From contig NZ_WTPX01000010.1 in the NCBI RefSeq assembly GCF_013036045.1, positions 1 to 59,380 of the forward strand: 59,380 bases of DNA, in the 5' to 3' direction. Position 1 is the first letter of the stretch, and every line of letters begins with the position of its first letter. The translations under genes were made by a program, and so were the position numbers. Positions 1 through 7,001 of this stretch are shown here, piece by piece. This DNA is from Alienimonas chondri (GTDB lineage: Bacteria; Planctomycetota; Planctomycetia; Planctomycetales; Planctomycetaceae). The notes below the pieces were generated by a model. That model made no database searches. It had not been told where the DNA came from and worked only from the letters and a program-made list of their open reading frames with translations.

Positions 1-1150
1 ACGTCAGGGTATCCGCCGACGACCAACCCGCGTAGCCCGCCGGCCAATCCAGCGGCGCCAGGCCCAAGGCCCGCTTCACTGCCGCGATCAGCGCCAGCAG
101 CACGGCCAGCAGCACGGCGATCACCAGCCCGGCCAGCAGCACGTACAGCCCGAGCGCGAAAAACGACCCGACCGCCGGCCACACGTCCTGCCAGAATAGC
201 ACCACGAACGCTGCGGCGAGCGCCAGCCAGGGGCCGTAGGGGAACTCTCCGCCGTTGGCTCGGCCGGTCGCGGCGTCGTACAGCTTCGCCGGTACGACCA
301 CGACCAGCGCGGCGACCGGGGCGAGGAAGAACACGGTCAGCACCGGCTGCCAGCCGAGGAACGCCCCGACCATCGCCATGAAAATCACGTCGCCCAACCC
401 CATCGCCTCCCGGCCCAGCGTGAGCGCCCCGATCCACCGGACGACCCAACACACGCCCGCCCCCGCGACGATGCCGGCCACGCTTGCCGCCAGCCCGTGC
501 AGGTGCGGGTGGTCGTAGATCCACGGCGGGACCGGCTCCACGTCCGGCCGGGCGCCGACCGGGGCAAAGCGGGAGATGCGGCCCTCTTCAAACCAAACCG
601 GCACCAGCCAGATCCGCCCGGAAACGCTCGCGGCGACCGCCAGCAGCAGGGCGGGGATCGTGGTGCCGTCGGGGATCAGCAAGCGTTTCAGGTCGATCAC
701 CGAAGCCGTCAGCAGGCTCAGCAGCATCGCCGCGTGCAGGGCGAAGGTGAACGTCGCGTCCCACGGGCACTCGAACGCCCGAGCCACGTCCGGCAGGAAC
801 AAACCGCCCGGCGGCGCCCACGTTCGCCAGTTCACGACTTCCTGCCAGAACAGCCCAGCGAGCAGCCCGCCCGCCGCCAGTTCGACGATCGCCGGGCGAA
901 TGCGGTCCCCCAGCGGCGCCGCGGCGAGCGGATGCGACCGCAGGAACCAGCCGACCACCGGCAGCTTCGACAGCCCCCGACCGCGAGTCAGGGCCGCTTC
1001 GTGCGGGGCGGGGAACCAGAGGCTGCGCAGTTGATCGCGCAGTCGTTCGCGCGGTCCGAACCGGACCGCGGCGACGTTCACAAACCGACCCGCGACGCAG
1101 CCGAGCAGGAAAACGCCGACGGTCAATGCGATCCAACCGATGTCGCTCAC
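1..1150 (-). CDS. Prepilin peptidase, A24 family (partial, C-terminus off window)
   Basis: Inner-membrane aspartic peptidase that cleaves leader peptides of type IV pilins and type II secretion pseudopilins. The gene reads from a GTG at 1150 off the left edge, so the C-terminus is missing. Seen: several hydrophobic helices, the first family aspartate in 'SVIDLKRLLIPD' (Asp about 153) and the second in 'GLGDVIFM' (Asp about 254), followed by the conserved 'FPYGPWL' segment. The N-terminal region has the 'LPVVGWF' signature, but no CxxC pairs, so the zinc-binding tetracysteine of classical PilD is absent. The GTG start overlaps the aroK stop by four bases (GTGA), implying translational coupling. 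Family assignment is firm; which pilin system it serves cannot be told. Confidence 0.88.
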   Translation of the reverse strand, partial: MSDIGWIALTVGVFLLGCVAGRFVNVAAVRFGPRERLRDQLRSLWFPAPHEAALTRGRGLSKLPVVGWFLRSHPLAAAPLGDRIRPAIVELAAGGLLAGLFWQEVVNWRTWAPPGGLFLPDVARAFECPWDATFTFALHAAMLLSLLTASVIDLKRLLIPDGTTIPALLLAVAASVSGRIWLVPVWFEEGRISRFAPVGARPDVEPVPPWIYDHPHLHGLAASVAGIVAGAGVCWVVRWIGALTLGREAMGLGDVIFMAMVGAFLGWQPVLTVFFLAPVAALVVVVPAKLYDAATGRANGGEFPYGPWLALAAAFVVLFWQDVWPAVGSFFALGLYVLLAGLVIAVLLAVLLALIAAVKRALGLAPLDWPAGYAGWSSADTLT

Positions 1151-1671
1151 GAGAGCGCCGATCGAACGATCCGTACGACCTCAGCGGGCGGCAGCGTCGC
1201 ATCGACCACGACGGTGGACGCGTCCCGATAGAACGCTTCGCGGGCATTGAGGACCGCGGCCATCTCCTCCGCAGCCGGTAGATCGGTCAGCGGCGGGCGA
1301 TTGGGGTCGCTGCCGACGCGGGCGTGCAGCGTGGCGGCGTCCGCTTGGAGATAGATCACCGGCCCGGCGGCGGCGAGGCGCTGCCGCGTCTCCTCCATCA
1401 GTACGGCTCCGCCGCCGGTGGCGAGGACGAGGTCGTCCCGTTCCAGCAGCGCCTTAATGACCTCGGCCTCCAACAGGCGAAACGCGACTTCGCAGTGGGT
1501 CTCGAAGAACTCCGGGATCGACCGCCCGGAGACGCGGACGATTTCTTCGTCGGCGTCCGCGAAGTTCCGACCGAGTTCCTCCGCGACCATCCGGCCGATC
1601 GTCGATTTGCCGCTGCCGCGCGCCCCCACCAGGGAGACGACGGAGGGGCGGTCCCCGTTGGAATCCGTCAT
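1147..1671 (-). CDS. aroK: Shikimate kinase
   Basis: Cytoplasmic kinase converting shikimate plus ATP to shikimate 3-phosphate, fifth step of the chorismate pathway. The 174-residue length is normal. Seen: Walker A 'GARGSGKST' near residue 17, the shikimate-binding 'DADEEI', the 'GGGAV' glycine triplet that contacts shikimate, and the lid region 'DPNRPPLT' with its Arg-Pro-Pro. The ATG overlaps the stop of the upstream aroDE gene (ATGA, 1668-1671) and its own stop overlaps the prepilin peptidase start, so three genes form one tight unit. Two consecutive shikimate-pathway genes confirm the role. Confidence 0.95.
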   Translation of the reverse strand: MTDSNGDRPSVVSLVGARGSGKSTIGRMVAEELGRNFADADEEIVRVSGRSIPEFFETHCEVAFRLLEAEVIKALLERDDLVLATGGGAVLMEETRQRLAAAGPVIYLQADAATLHARVGSDPNRPPLTDLPAAEEMAAVLNAREAFYRDASTVVVDATLPPAEVVRIVRSALS

Positions 1672-3182
1672 TTCGCCACCGACATTGCGTCAGCCAGCGC
1701 GGCCCGCATCACGCCCTTCGGGGCCGGGGCGCCGGTGAACATCTCGTATTGGGCTTCCGCCTGACGAACGAACATGTCGGCGCCGCCGATCGTGCGGCAG
1801 CCGCGGGCCTCCGCTTCCTTCAGGAACAGCGTGCGGTTCGGGTTGTAAATCGTGTCGAACACAACCGCGTTCGGGGGAAAGCGGTTCTCGGGCAGGGGAG
1901 ATTCGTCCATGTTGGGCCACATGCCGACCGGCGTGCAGTTGACGACGATTTGAAAGGTGCCCGTGCCGCGGTTCGGCCAGGTCTGGGCGATGCCGCCGAA
2001 GTCATCGACCAGCGGGCGAACCTTCTTCTCGCTCCGCCCGGCGACCGTGACGGCGCAGCCGACGCCGGCCAGCGCCGCGACGATCGCCCGGGCGACCCCG
2101 CCGTTGCCGAGGATCAACGCCCGCTGACCGTCGAGCCTCGCCCCGTCCTTCTCCCCCAACGCCTCCAGCAGCGAGCCGAGGGCGGCGTCGTGATCGGTGT
2201 TCGCGGCGTGCCAGACGGGGTTCCCCTCGTCCCGATCCGTCACCACCAGCGTGTTGGCGGCGCCGATGCGGCGGGCGGCGTCCGTCGCCATGTTCTTCCC
2301 GCCGGTCGCCAGTTCCAACGCGGCGGCTTTATGCGGGATGGTGACGCTGAACCCCTCGAAGCCCATCGCGGCGAGCGCCGGGATCGCGTCGTCCCACTCT
2401 TCGCTCGTCACCCGCAGCGGGAGGTAGCAGCCGTTGAAACCGGCTTCGCGGAACGCGGTGTTGTGCAACTGCGGCGAGAGGCTGTGGGCGACCGGATCGC
2501 CCAGCACGCCGAAGAAGCGCGTCCCCTTCTTGACCCGGTGGGCGCGGTACGCGGTCCGCATCGTGGCGAAGTCAGGCAGTCCCGGGGCGAGCGTTCGCTC
2601 CGAGGTGAACCCCGCGTAGGTCCAGGGCGCTCCTTTCGCACAGCACATAACGCGGCTGGCGAGGCCGGACTCGCCCATGCAGAAGGCGATCGTGGGCATC
2701 TTCGCCGCGGCGCCCACGGCCAGCACGCGGGCGTTGTCCGCCATGCAGGTCGCCGTCGTGACCAGCTTCACCACATCCGCGTTCGCGGCGGCGAGGCTCT
2801 TGTGGAGCTTCGCCAACTCCTTGACCGAGGGCGTCCCCTTCATGTCGTGATGGCTCACGACCCGCTTGGCCTTGCCAAACCGGGGCACCTTCGGGGCGAC
2901 GTCGCCCTCGAGATCGACGAACTCCGGTTCCGCGAGAATCGCCTGCCGCAGCAGGCCGAGGCGTTGCTCCTCCGTGCCCTTCCACTTGCCGCCGTCCTCA
3001 CGGCGGCGACAGGTCAGCACGACCGGGGTCGGACGGTCGGCGATCAGCGCCGCGACGTCGACCGGCCCCTTGAGCCAATCCAGTCGATATTCGACCAGCT
3101 TCGCGCCGGCCTCCGCCAGGGCGGCGTGTTCCGCCCGCATGCGGGCCGGGTGACTGCGGGCGATCGAGACGCACAGGGGCAT
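1668..3182 (-). CDS. aroDE: Fused type I 3-dehydroquinate dehydratase / shikimate dehydrogenase
   Basis: Bifunctional enzyme for steps three and four of the chorismate pathway: 3-dehydroquinate to 3-dehydroshikimate, then NADPH-dependent reduction to shikimate. Of 504 residues, about 1-215 form the type I dehydroquinase, with the catalytic His in 'SHHDMKGTP' and the Schiff-base Lys in 'DVVKLVTTA'. Residues about 222-504 form the dehydrogenase: substrate motif 'HSLSPQLHN', catalytic Lys in 'VTIPHKAA', 'NTDHDA', nucleotide-binding 'LGNGGVARA' and the late 'NCTPVGMWP'. AroD-AroE fusions are known in plants and some bacteria. It lies 46 bases downstream of mutL on the same strand and overlaps aroK. 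Confidence 0.93.
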   Translation of the reverse strand: MPLCVSIARSHPARMRAEHAALAEAGAKLVEYRLDWLKGPVDVAALIADRPTPVVLTCRRREDGGKWKGTEEQRLGLLRQAILAEPEFVDLEGDVAPKVPRFGKAKRVVSHHDMKGTPSVKELAKLHKSLAAANADVVKLVTTATCMADNARVLAVGAAAKMPTIAFCMGESGLASRVMCCAKGAPWTYAGFTSERTLAPGLPDFATMRTAYRAHRVKKGTRFFGVLGDPVAHSLSPQLHNTAFREAGFNGCYLPLRVTSEEWDDAIPALAAMGFEGFSVTIPHKAAALELATGGKNMATDAARRIGAANTLVVTDRDEGNPVWHAANTDHDAALGSLLEALGEKDGARLDGQRALILGNGGVARAIVAALAGVGCAVTVAGRSEKKVRPLVDDFGGIAQTWPNRGTGTFQIVVNCTPVGMWPNMDESPLPENRFPPNAVVFDTIYNPNRTLFLKEAEARGCRTIGGADMFVRQAEAQYEMFTGAPAPKGVMRAALADAMSVAK

Positions 3183-3228
3183 GGGGGGAGAATCCGGGTT
3201 CGCTGCGAGGGGTGCAAGGGGAGACGCG

Positions 3229-5067
3229 CTAACCCATCCGGCCGAATTGGCGGTCGAGATCGTCCCGGGAGAGCGTCAGCGCCGTCGGTCGTCCGTGCGG
3301 ACAGTGATGTGCGTCGTCGACGAGGTGCCGGGCGGTCAGCAGGGCGTCGATCTCCTCCGGGCTGAGGCGTTGCCCCGCCTTCACGGCCGCCTTGCAGCTC
3401 ATCATGTGCAGCAGGGAATCGAGCAGGTCGCGGCGGTCCGGCGTCTTTGGACTGTCGGCGAGCGCGTCGGCGGCGTCCGACAGCACCGCCGTCGGATCGG
3501 CCCGCTTCAGCAGTACGGGGAACCCGTTCAACAGCACCGTCGTGCCGCCGAAGTCCTCCACCTCGAAGCCCAGTTCGCCCAACGTGTCCGCATGCTCCAG
3601 CACCGCGGCGTGACGCTTGGCGTCCAATTCGACGGACTCCGGCACTAACAGGCGTTGAATTTCGACCCCCTCGCCCAGCACCCGCCGGCGGAGCGTTTCG
3701 TACATCACCCGCTCGTGCAGGGCGTGCTGGTCGATGACTTGTAGGCCGGCGTCCGTTTCAAGTACGAGGTATGTGTCGAGCACCTGCATGGCGCGGGTGA
3801 TCGTCACATCTTGGGGCTTCGGCTTCTGATTCGGCTCCGTAACGCGGAGGCTCTGCGGAGCCTCCGCGTTATGAGGGGGACTCTCCGTAGAAGCGACCGG
3901 CAGATCGGGGAGGGGGGGCGATTCGACCTCCGGGACGGGTTCGCTCTCCGCTTTCATCAGCGCCGCCCGCGCCCAGTCAGCGAAGCCGTCGGCGAGTTCA
4001 GCTTGTTTCTCTGGAAGAGACGCCGGTTGCTCTTTCGCCTTCGCCGGGTCGCCGGGGAGGTGAAAGCGTTGTTCGAAGTCTCGCTTCAAGAACTCCGTGC
4101 GCAGCGTGCCGAGCAGTTGGCGATACAGGCTGGAGCTATCGCGGAACCGCACCTCGCACTTCGTCGGATGGACGTTGACGTCCGCCGCGTCCGGGGCCGT
4201 TTCGAGGAACAGAAACGAGATCGGGTGCCGGCCGATCATCACCAGCCCGCGGTACGCCTCGCTGAGGGCGTGCTGGAGGCTGCGATCGGTGATCCAACGG
4301 CCGTTGAGGAAGAGGTAGTTCCCCTTCCGGCTGCCCTTCGAGTCGCCCGGGTGGCCGGCGAACCCCCACAGGCGGGCGATGTCCGACTCGCTGGAAACCG
4401 GGATCAGGCGCTCCGCGATCTTGGAACCGAAGAAGGTCGCCAGTCGGTCCCGCAGATCGACGGCGGGGGGCAGGTCGTAGACGACCTTGCCGTTGTGCCG
4501 CAGCGTGGCGTGCAATCGGGGGTTCGCCAGCGCGACGCGGGTGAACTGTTCCGCGAGGTGGCCGAACTCCGTGGCGTTCGTCTTGAGGAACTTGCGGCGG
4601 GCGGGCACGTTGAAGAACAGATCGCGGACCTCCACCGTCGTCCCCAGCGGCCCGCCGCGGGGGGTGACCGGGGTGATCGAACCGCCCTCCGCGGCGATCT
4701 CCGCGGCGAGTTCCTGTCCCTCGGGGCGACTGCGAAATTTGAACCGGCTGACGCTGGCGATGCTCGCCAACGCTTCCCCCCGGAAGCCCATGGTCGCGAC
4801 GGTGAACAGGTCCGCGGGGGTCCGCAGCTTGCTGGTCGCATGCTGGGTGAGGGCCAGCGGCAGATCCTCCTCCGGCACCCCCTCGCCGTCGTCGGCGATG
4901 CGGATCAGCTCGGTGCCGCCGGCCGCCACGTCGACTTCGATCCGGGTCGCGAGGGCGTCGAGACTGTTCTCGAGCAGTTCCTTCGCGACGGACGCCGGGC
5001 GTTCGATCACCTCGCCGGCGGCGATCTGGTTCACCACCTCCGGGGCGAGCGGTTGAATACGGGGCAA
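3229..5067 (-). CDS. mutL: DNA mismatch repair protein MutL
   Basis: Mismatch-repair mediator linking MutS recognition to strand incision. The 612-residue protein has an N-terminal GHKL ATPase (about 1-330) with 'NQIAAGEVIERP', the 'ENSLDA' ATP-lid motif, 'DDGEGV' and 'TMGFRGEAL'. A variable linker (about 330-420) follows, then the dimerisation/endonuclease domain. The metal-site motif DQHA(x)2E(x)4E is present as 'DQHALHERVMYE', and 'CPHGRP' occurs near the C-terminus, so this is a nicking-type MutL as in organisms lacking MutH. The start is a TTG: no in-frame ATG or GTG lies just upstream and the protein begins directly at the conserved N-terminus. A palindromic element sits in the linker-coding part. 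Confidence 0.95.
   Translation of the reverse strand: MPRIQPLAPEVVNQIAAGEVIERPASVAKELLENSLDALATRIEVDVAAGGTELIRIADDGEGVPEEDLPLALTQHATSKLRTPADLFTVATMGFRGEALASIASVSRFKFRSRPEGQELAAEIAAEGGSITPVTPRGGPLGTTVEVRDLFFNVPARRKFLKTNATEFGHLAEQFTRVALANPRLHATLRHNGKVVYDLPPAVDLRDRLATFFGSKIAERLIPVSSESDIARLWGFAGHPGDSKGSRKGNYLFLNGRWITDRSLQHALSEAYRGLVMIGRHPISFLFLETAPDAADVNVHPTKCEVRFRDSSSLYRQLLGTLRTEFLKRDFEQRFHLPGDPAKAKEQPASLPEKQAELADGFADWARAALMKAESEPVPEVESPPLPDLPVASTESPPHNAEAPQSLRVTEPNQKPKPQDVTITRAMQVLDTYLVLETDAGLQVIDQHALHERVMYETLRRRVLGEGVEIQRLLVPESVELDAKRHAAVLEHADTLGELGFEVEDFGGTTVLLNGFPVLLKRADPTAVLSDAADALADSPKTPDRRDLLDSLLHMMSCKAAVKAGQRLSPEEIDALLTARHLVDDAHHCPHGRPTALTLSRDDLDRQFGRMG
3840..3871. repeat. Palindromic element inside the mutL linker
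   Basis: A perfect inverted repeat with 14-base arms (3840-3853 and 3858-3871; arm TAACGCGGAGGCTC) and a 4-base loop TGCG. It lies in frame in mutL and encodes roughly residues 399-410 of the variable linker (peptide 'NAEAPQSLR'). A degraded relative lies in purL at about 47948-47984 and encodes 'NAEAPRS' in the same reading frame. Arm symmetry is read directly; the idea that it is a dispersed palindrome inserted into genes is inference from two copies. Confidence 0.6.
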
Positions 5068-5115
5068 GAGGCAGCCGAAGGGACGGGAGAATCGGGGCGA
5101 GAGGCGAACGGGATT

Positions 5116-5994
5116 CTACTCGCCGCCCCCGTGCCGAACGGGCGTCGAGGCCGCTTGGAGGTCGTCCGCGACCGCCGTCCGCGCCGGTTCCGCGGGAGAA
5201 TCGGGCTGGTCGTCGCTCGAGGCGTTCGAAGCCGTCTGCGGCGCGGGAAGCGGGCAGGCCGCCCCTTGAACGAGTTCGGCCCGCAGTTCCGTCACCAGCT
5301 TGGCCCGGTCCGCGGCAATTTTGGCATCGAACGCCGCCAGCACGCTCGCGGCTTCCTCCTTGCTCGCCATCAGACCCATGATGAGATACTGCGTGATCGC
5401 CGCCCCGTAGCAGCACCAGCCAGCGATCCACTCGTCCTCGCGGCCCGGAGGGATGGCGCCGTTCTCGTCGACGACCCCGCCGACCACGCAGGCGAGGATC
5501 GCCAGCACCGGACTCGATCGCGCCAAATGCTGGCAGAGAAATCCCTTGAGGTAGGCCGGAGCGATTTTCCGCAGCCCGAACCAGCGCTTCCGCCAGCCGA
5601 AGTCCGACTTGCCGGGGATCTTCGGTTTGGGGTGCAGAACGGGGAACAGGGCGACGTCCGGCATCGCTTCGACCACGCCGATCGCCAACAGCAGTCGAAA
5701 GCCCAGCGAGATCCAGTCGCGCGGTTCGAAACCGAGCTGCTGGAAGAGAAGCTGCTCCATATTCGCCGTGCACAGCAGCAACAGGGCGCTGGCGGCGAAC
5801 CACTCCTCGAGATCCTTCTCCAGCTCCCGGTCGAAGTGCTGCAACTTGACGGACTTGAGCGTCCATCGAAACAGCGGCACCGCCACCAGACCGACGGCGA
5901 ACCGCGCCCCCGGCTTCAAGGTGCGACCGACCAGCGGCCGCAGGAACTCGGAGTTCAGCAACAGCCGCAGCGCCGTGGGGATGACCGACCACAT
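5116..5994 (-). CDS. Membrane protein of unknown function
   Basis: 292 residues, family not recognised. Seen: an N-terminal region with hydrophobic segments (about 28-45 and 65-80), an amphipathic stretch 'DRELEKDLEEWF', a hydrophobic segment near 'LGFRLLLAIGVVEAMPDVAL', another near 'VLAILACVVGGVVDENGA' and a fifth near 'CCYGAAITQYLIMGLMA', followed by a charged helix and a Ser/Asp/Ala-rich tail. This suggests an integral inner-membrane protein with a cytoplasmic C-terminus. It lies 48 bases upstream of the mutL start on the same strand and may be cotranscribed with it. No catalytic motif seen. Confidence 0.75.
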   Translation of the reverse strand: MWSVIPTALRLLLNSEFLRPLVGRTLKPGARFAVGLVAVPLFRWTLKSVKLQHFDRELEKDLEEWFAASALLLLCTANMEQLLFQQLGFEPRDWISLGFRLLLAIGVVEAMPDVALFPVLHPKPKIPGKSDFGWRKRWFGLRKIAPAYLKGFLCQHLARSSPVLAILACVVGGVVDENGAIPPGREDEWIAGWCCYGAAITQYLIMGLMASKEEAASVLAAFDAKIAADRAKLVTELRAELVQGAACPLPAPQTASNASSDDQPDSPAEPARTAVADDLQAASTPVRHGGGE

Positions 5995-6111
5995 CGGCGT
6001 CGTCCCTCGCTGCGTGGGGTGAAGGGTCGGAACGGGAACGTGCGGAGCGACGCCCCGGGCGACTTCGGATCGTGACCGGCTCGCCCACCGGGAACAACGC
6101 TGAACCGCGTT

Positions 6112-6137
6112 GATCGGATCACGAAATGATCCCGATC
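6112..6137. promoter_or_regulatory. Imperfect hairpin in a divergent intergenic region
   Basis: Left arm 6112-6121 (GATCGGATCA), loop CGAAA, right arm 6127-6137 (TGATCCCGATC): ten base pairs with a one-base bulge. It lies in the 268-base gap between the divergent genes starting at 5994 (minus) and 6263 (plus). It could be an operator or part of a leader transcript; no promoter hexamers could be assigned with confidence. The rest of this gap shows no other structure I can support. Confidence 0.3.
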
Positions 6138-6262
6138 GCCGGCAGGATCGTTCCGTCGAGTCTCGAACATCGCCCGCCGGTTGTGCCGGGGCGGGCGGGT
6201 TCTATCGTGCCGGCCCCCGTATCGTCACGTTCCGTCGCCCCTCCGCCTCAAGCGCCGCCCGC

Positions 6263-6973
6263 ATGCTCGGACTGCCCAACCCGACGCCGTTGGATCTCCG
6301 ATTTTCGCTCTTCGGGGTGCCGGTGTGGGTCTCCGCGTGGCACTGGCTGGGGGCAGGCTACTTCGGCTGGCAACTCGCCGAAGCGTTCGGTCCGGGGAAC
6401 CTCGGCGGGGTGACGCTCGCCACGCATCTGGCGATGGGGATGCTGTGCGTGTTCCTGTCGATCCTCCTGCACGAGATGGGCCATGCAATGGCCGCCCATT
6501 GGTTCGGGATGAACCGTGCGATCCTGATGACGATGCTCGGCGGATTGGCCTACGGCCCGCTGCGGCCCGGAACAAAGTGGTGGCAACTGGTTCTGATCGC
6601 CCTGGCGGGGCCGTTCGTGCAGTTTTTGTTCGCGGCGATCCTGTTCGGCGGGATGCTGGCCGCGAGCGTCGCCAACGGCGGCCCCGTCGGCGGCAGCCCG
6701 CTGGCGGTGACGCTGTTCCAATCGCTGTTGCTGGTGAACATCGTCTGGCCGCTGTTCAACCTGCTGCCGATCGTCCCGCTGGACGGCGGGCATGTGCTGC
6801 AATACACGCTGGGCCGGTTCATGGGACGCCGCGGCGACGTATGGGCCGGTCGGCTGGGCCTGCTGCTGGCGATCGGCTTCGCGGCGCTGTTCCTGGTCAT
6901 GCGACAGACCTACATGACCGTCCTGTTCGGGTTCTTAGCCGTGCAGAACTACCAAATGATGCGGTCGTCCTGA
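6263..6973 (+). CDS. Site-2 protease (M50) family membrane metallopeptidase
   Basis: Intramembrane zinc metalloprotease family, 236 residues from the ATG at 6263. An in-frame ATG at 6110 exists but would add a basic, low-complexity leader without family character. Seen: the zinc motif 'HEMGHAMA' (HExxH) in a transmembrane helix, the third ligand region 'NLLPIVPLDGGH' (NxxPxxxLDGG), and four to six hydrophobic helices. It is a short S2P-like form without PDZ or CBS domains, as in sporulation SpoIVFB-like and archaeal-type members. Substrate unknown. It converges on the VWA gene ending at 7002. Confidence 0.85.
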   Translation: MLGLPNPTPLDLRFSLFGVPVWVSAWHWLGAGYFGWQLAEAFGPGNLGGVTLATHLAMGMLCVFLSILLHEMGHAMAAHWFGMNRAILMTMLGGLAYGPLRPGTKWWQLVLIALAGPFVQFLFAAILFGGMLAASVANGGPVGGSPLAVTLFQSLLLVNIVWPLFNLLPIVPLDGGHVLQYTLGRFMGRRGDVWAGRLGLLLAIGFAALFLVMRQTYMTVLFGFLAVQNYQMMRSS

Positions 6974-7001
6974 GCGATCCGACGGCCGGCCGGGCGAACT
7001 G

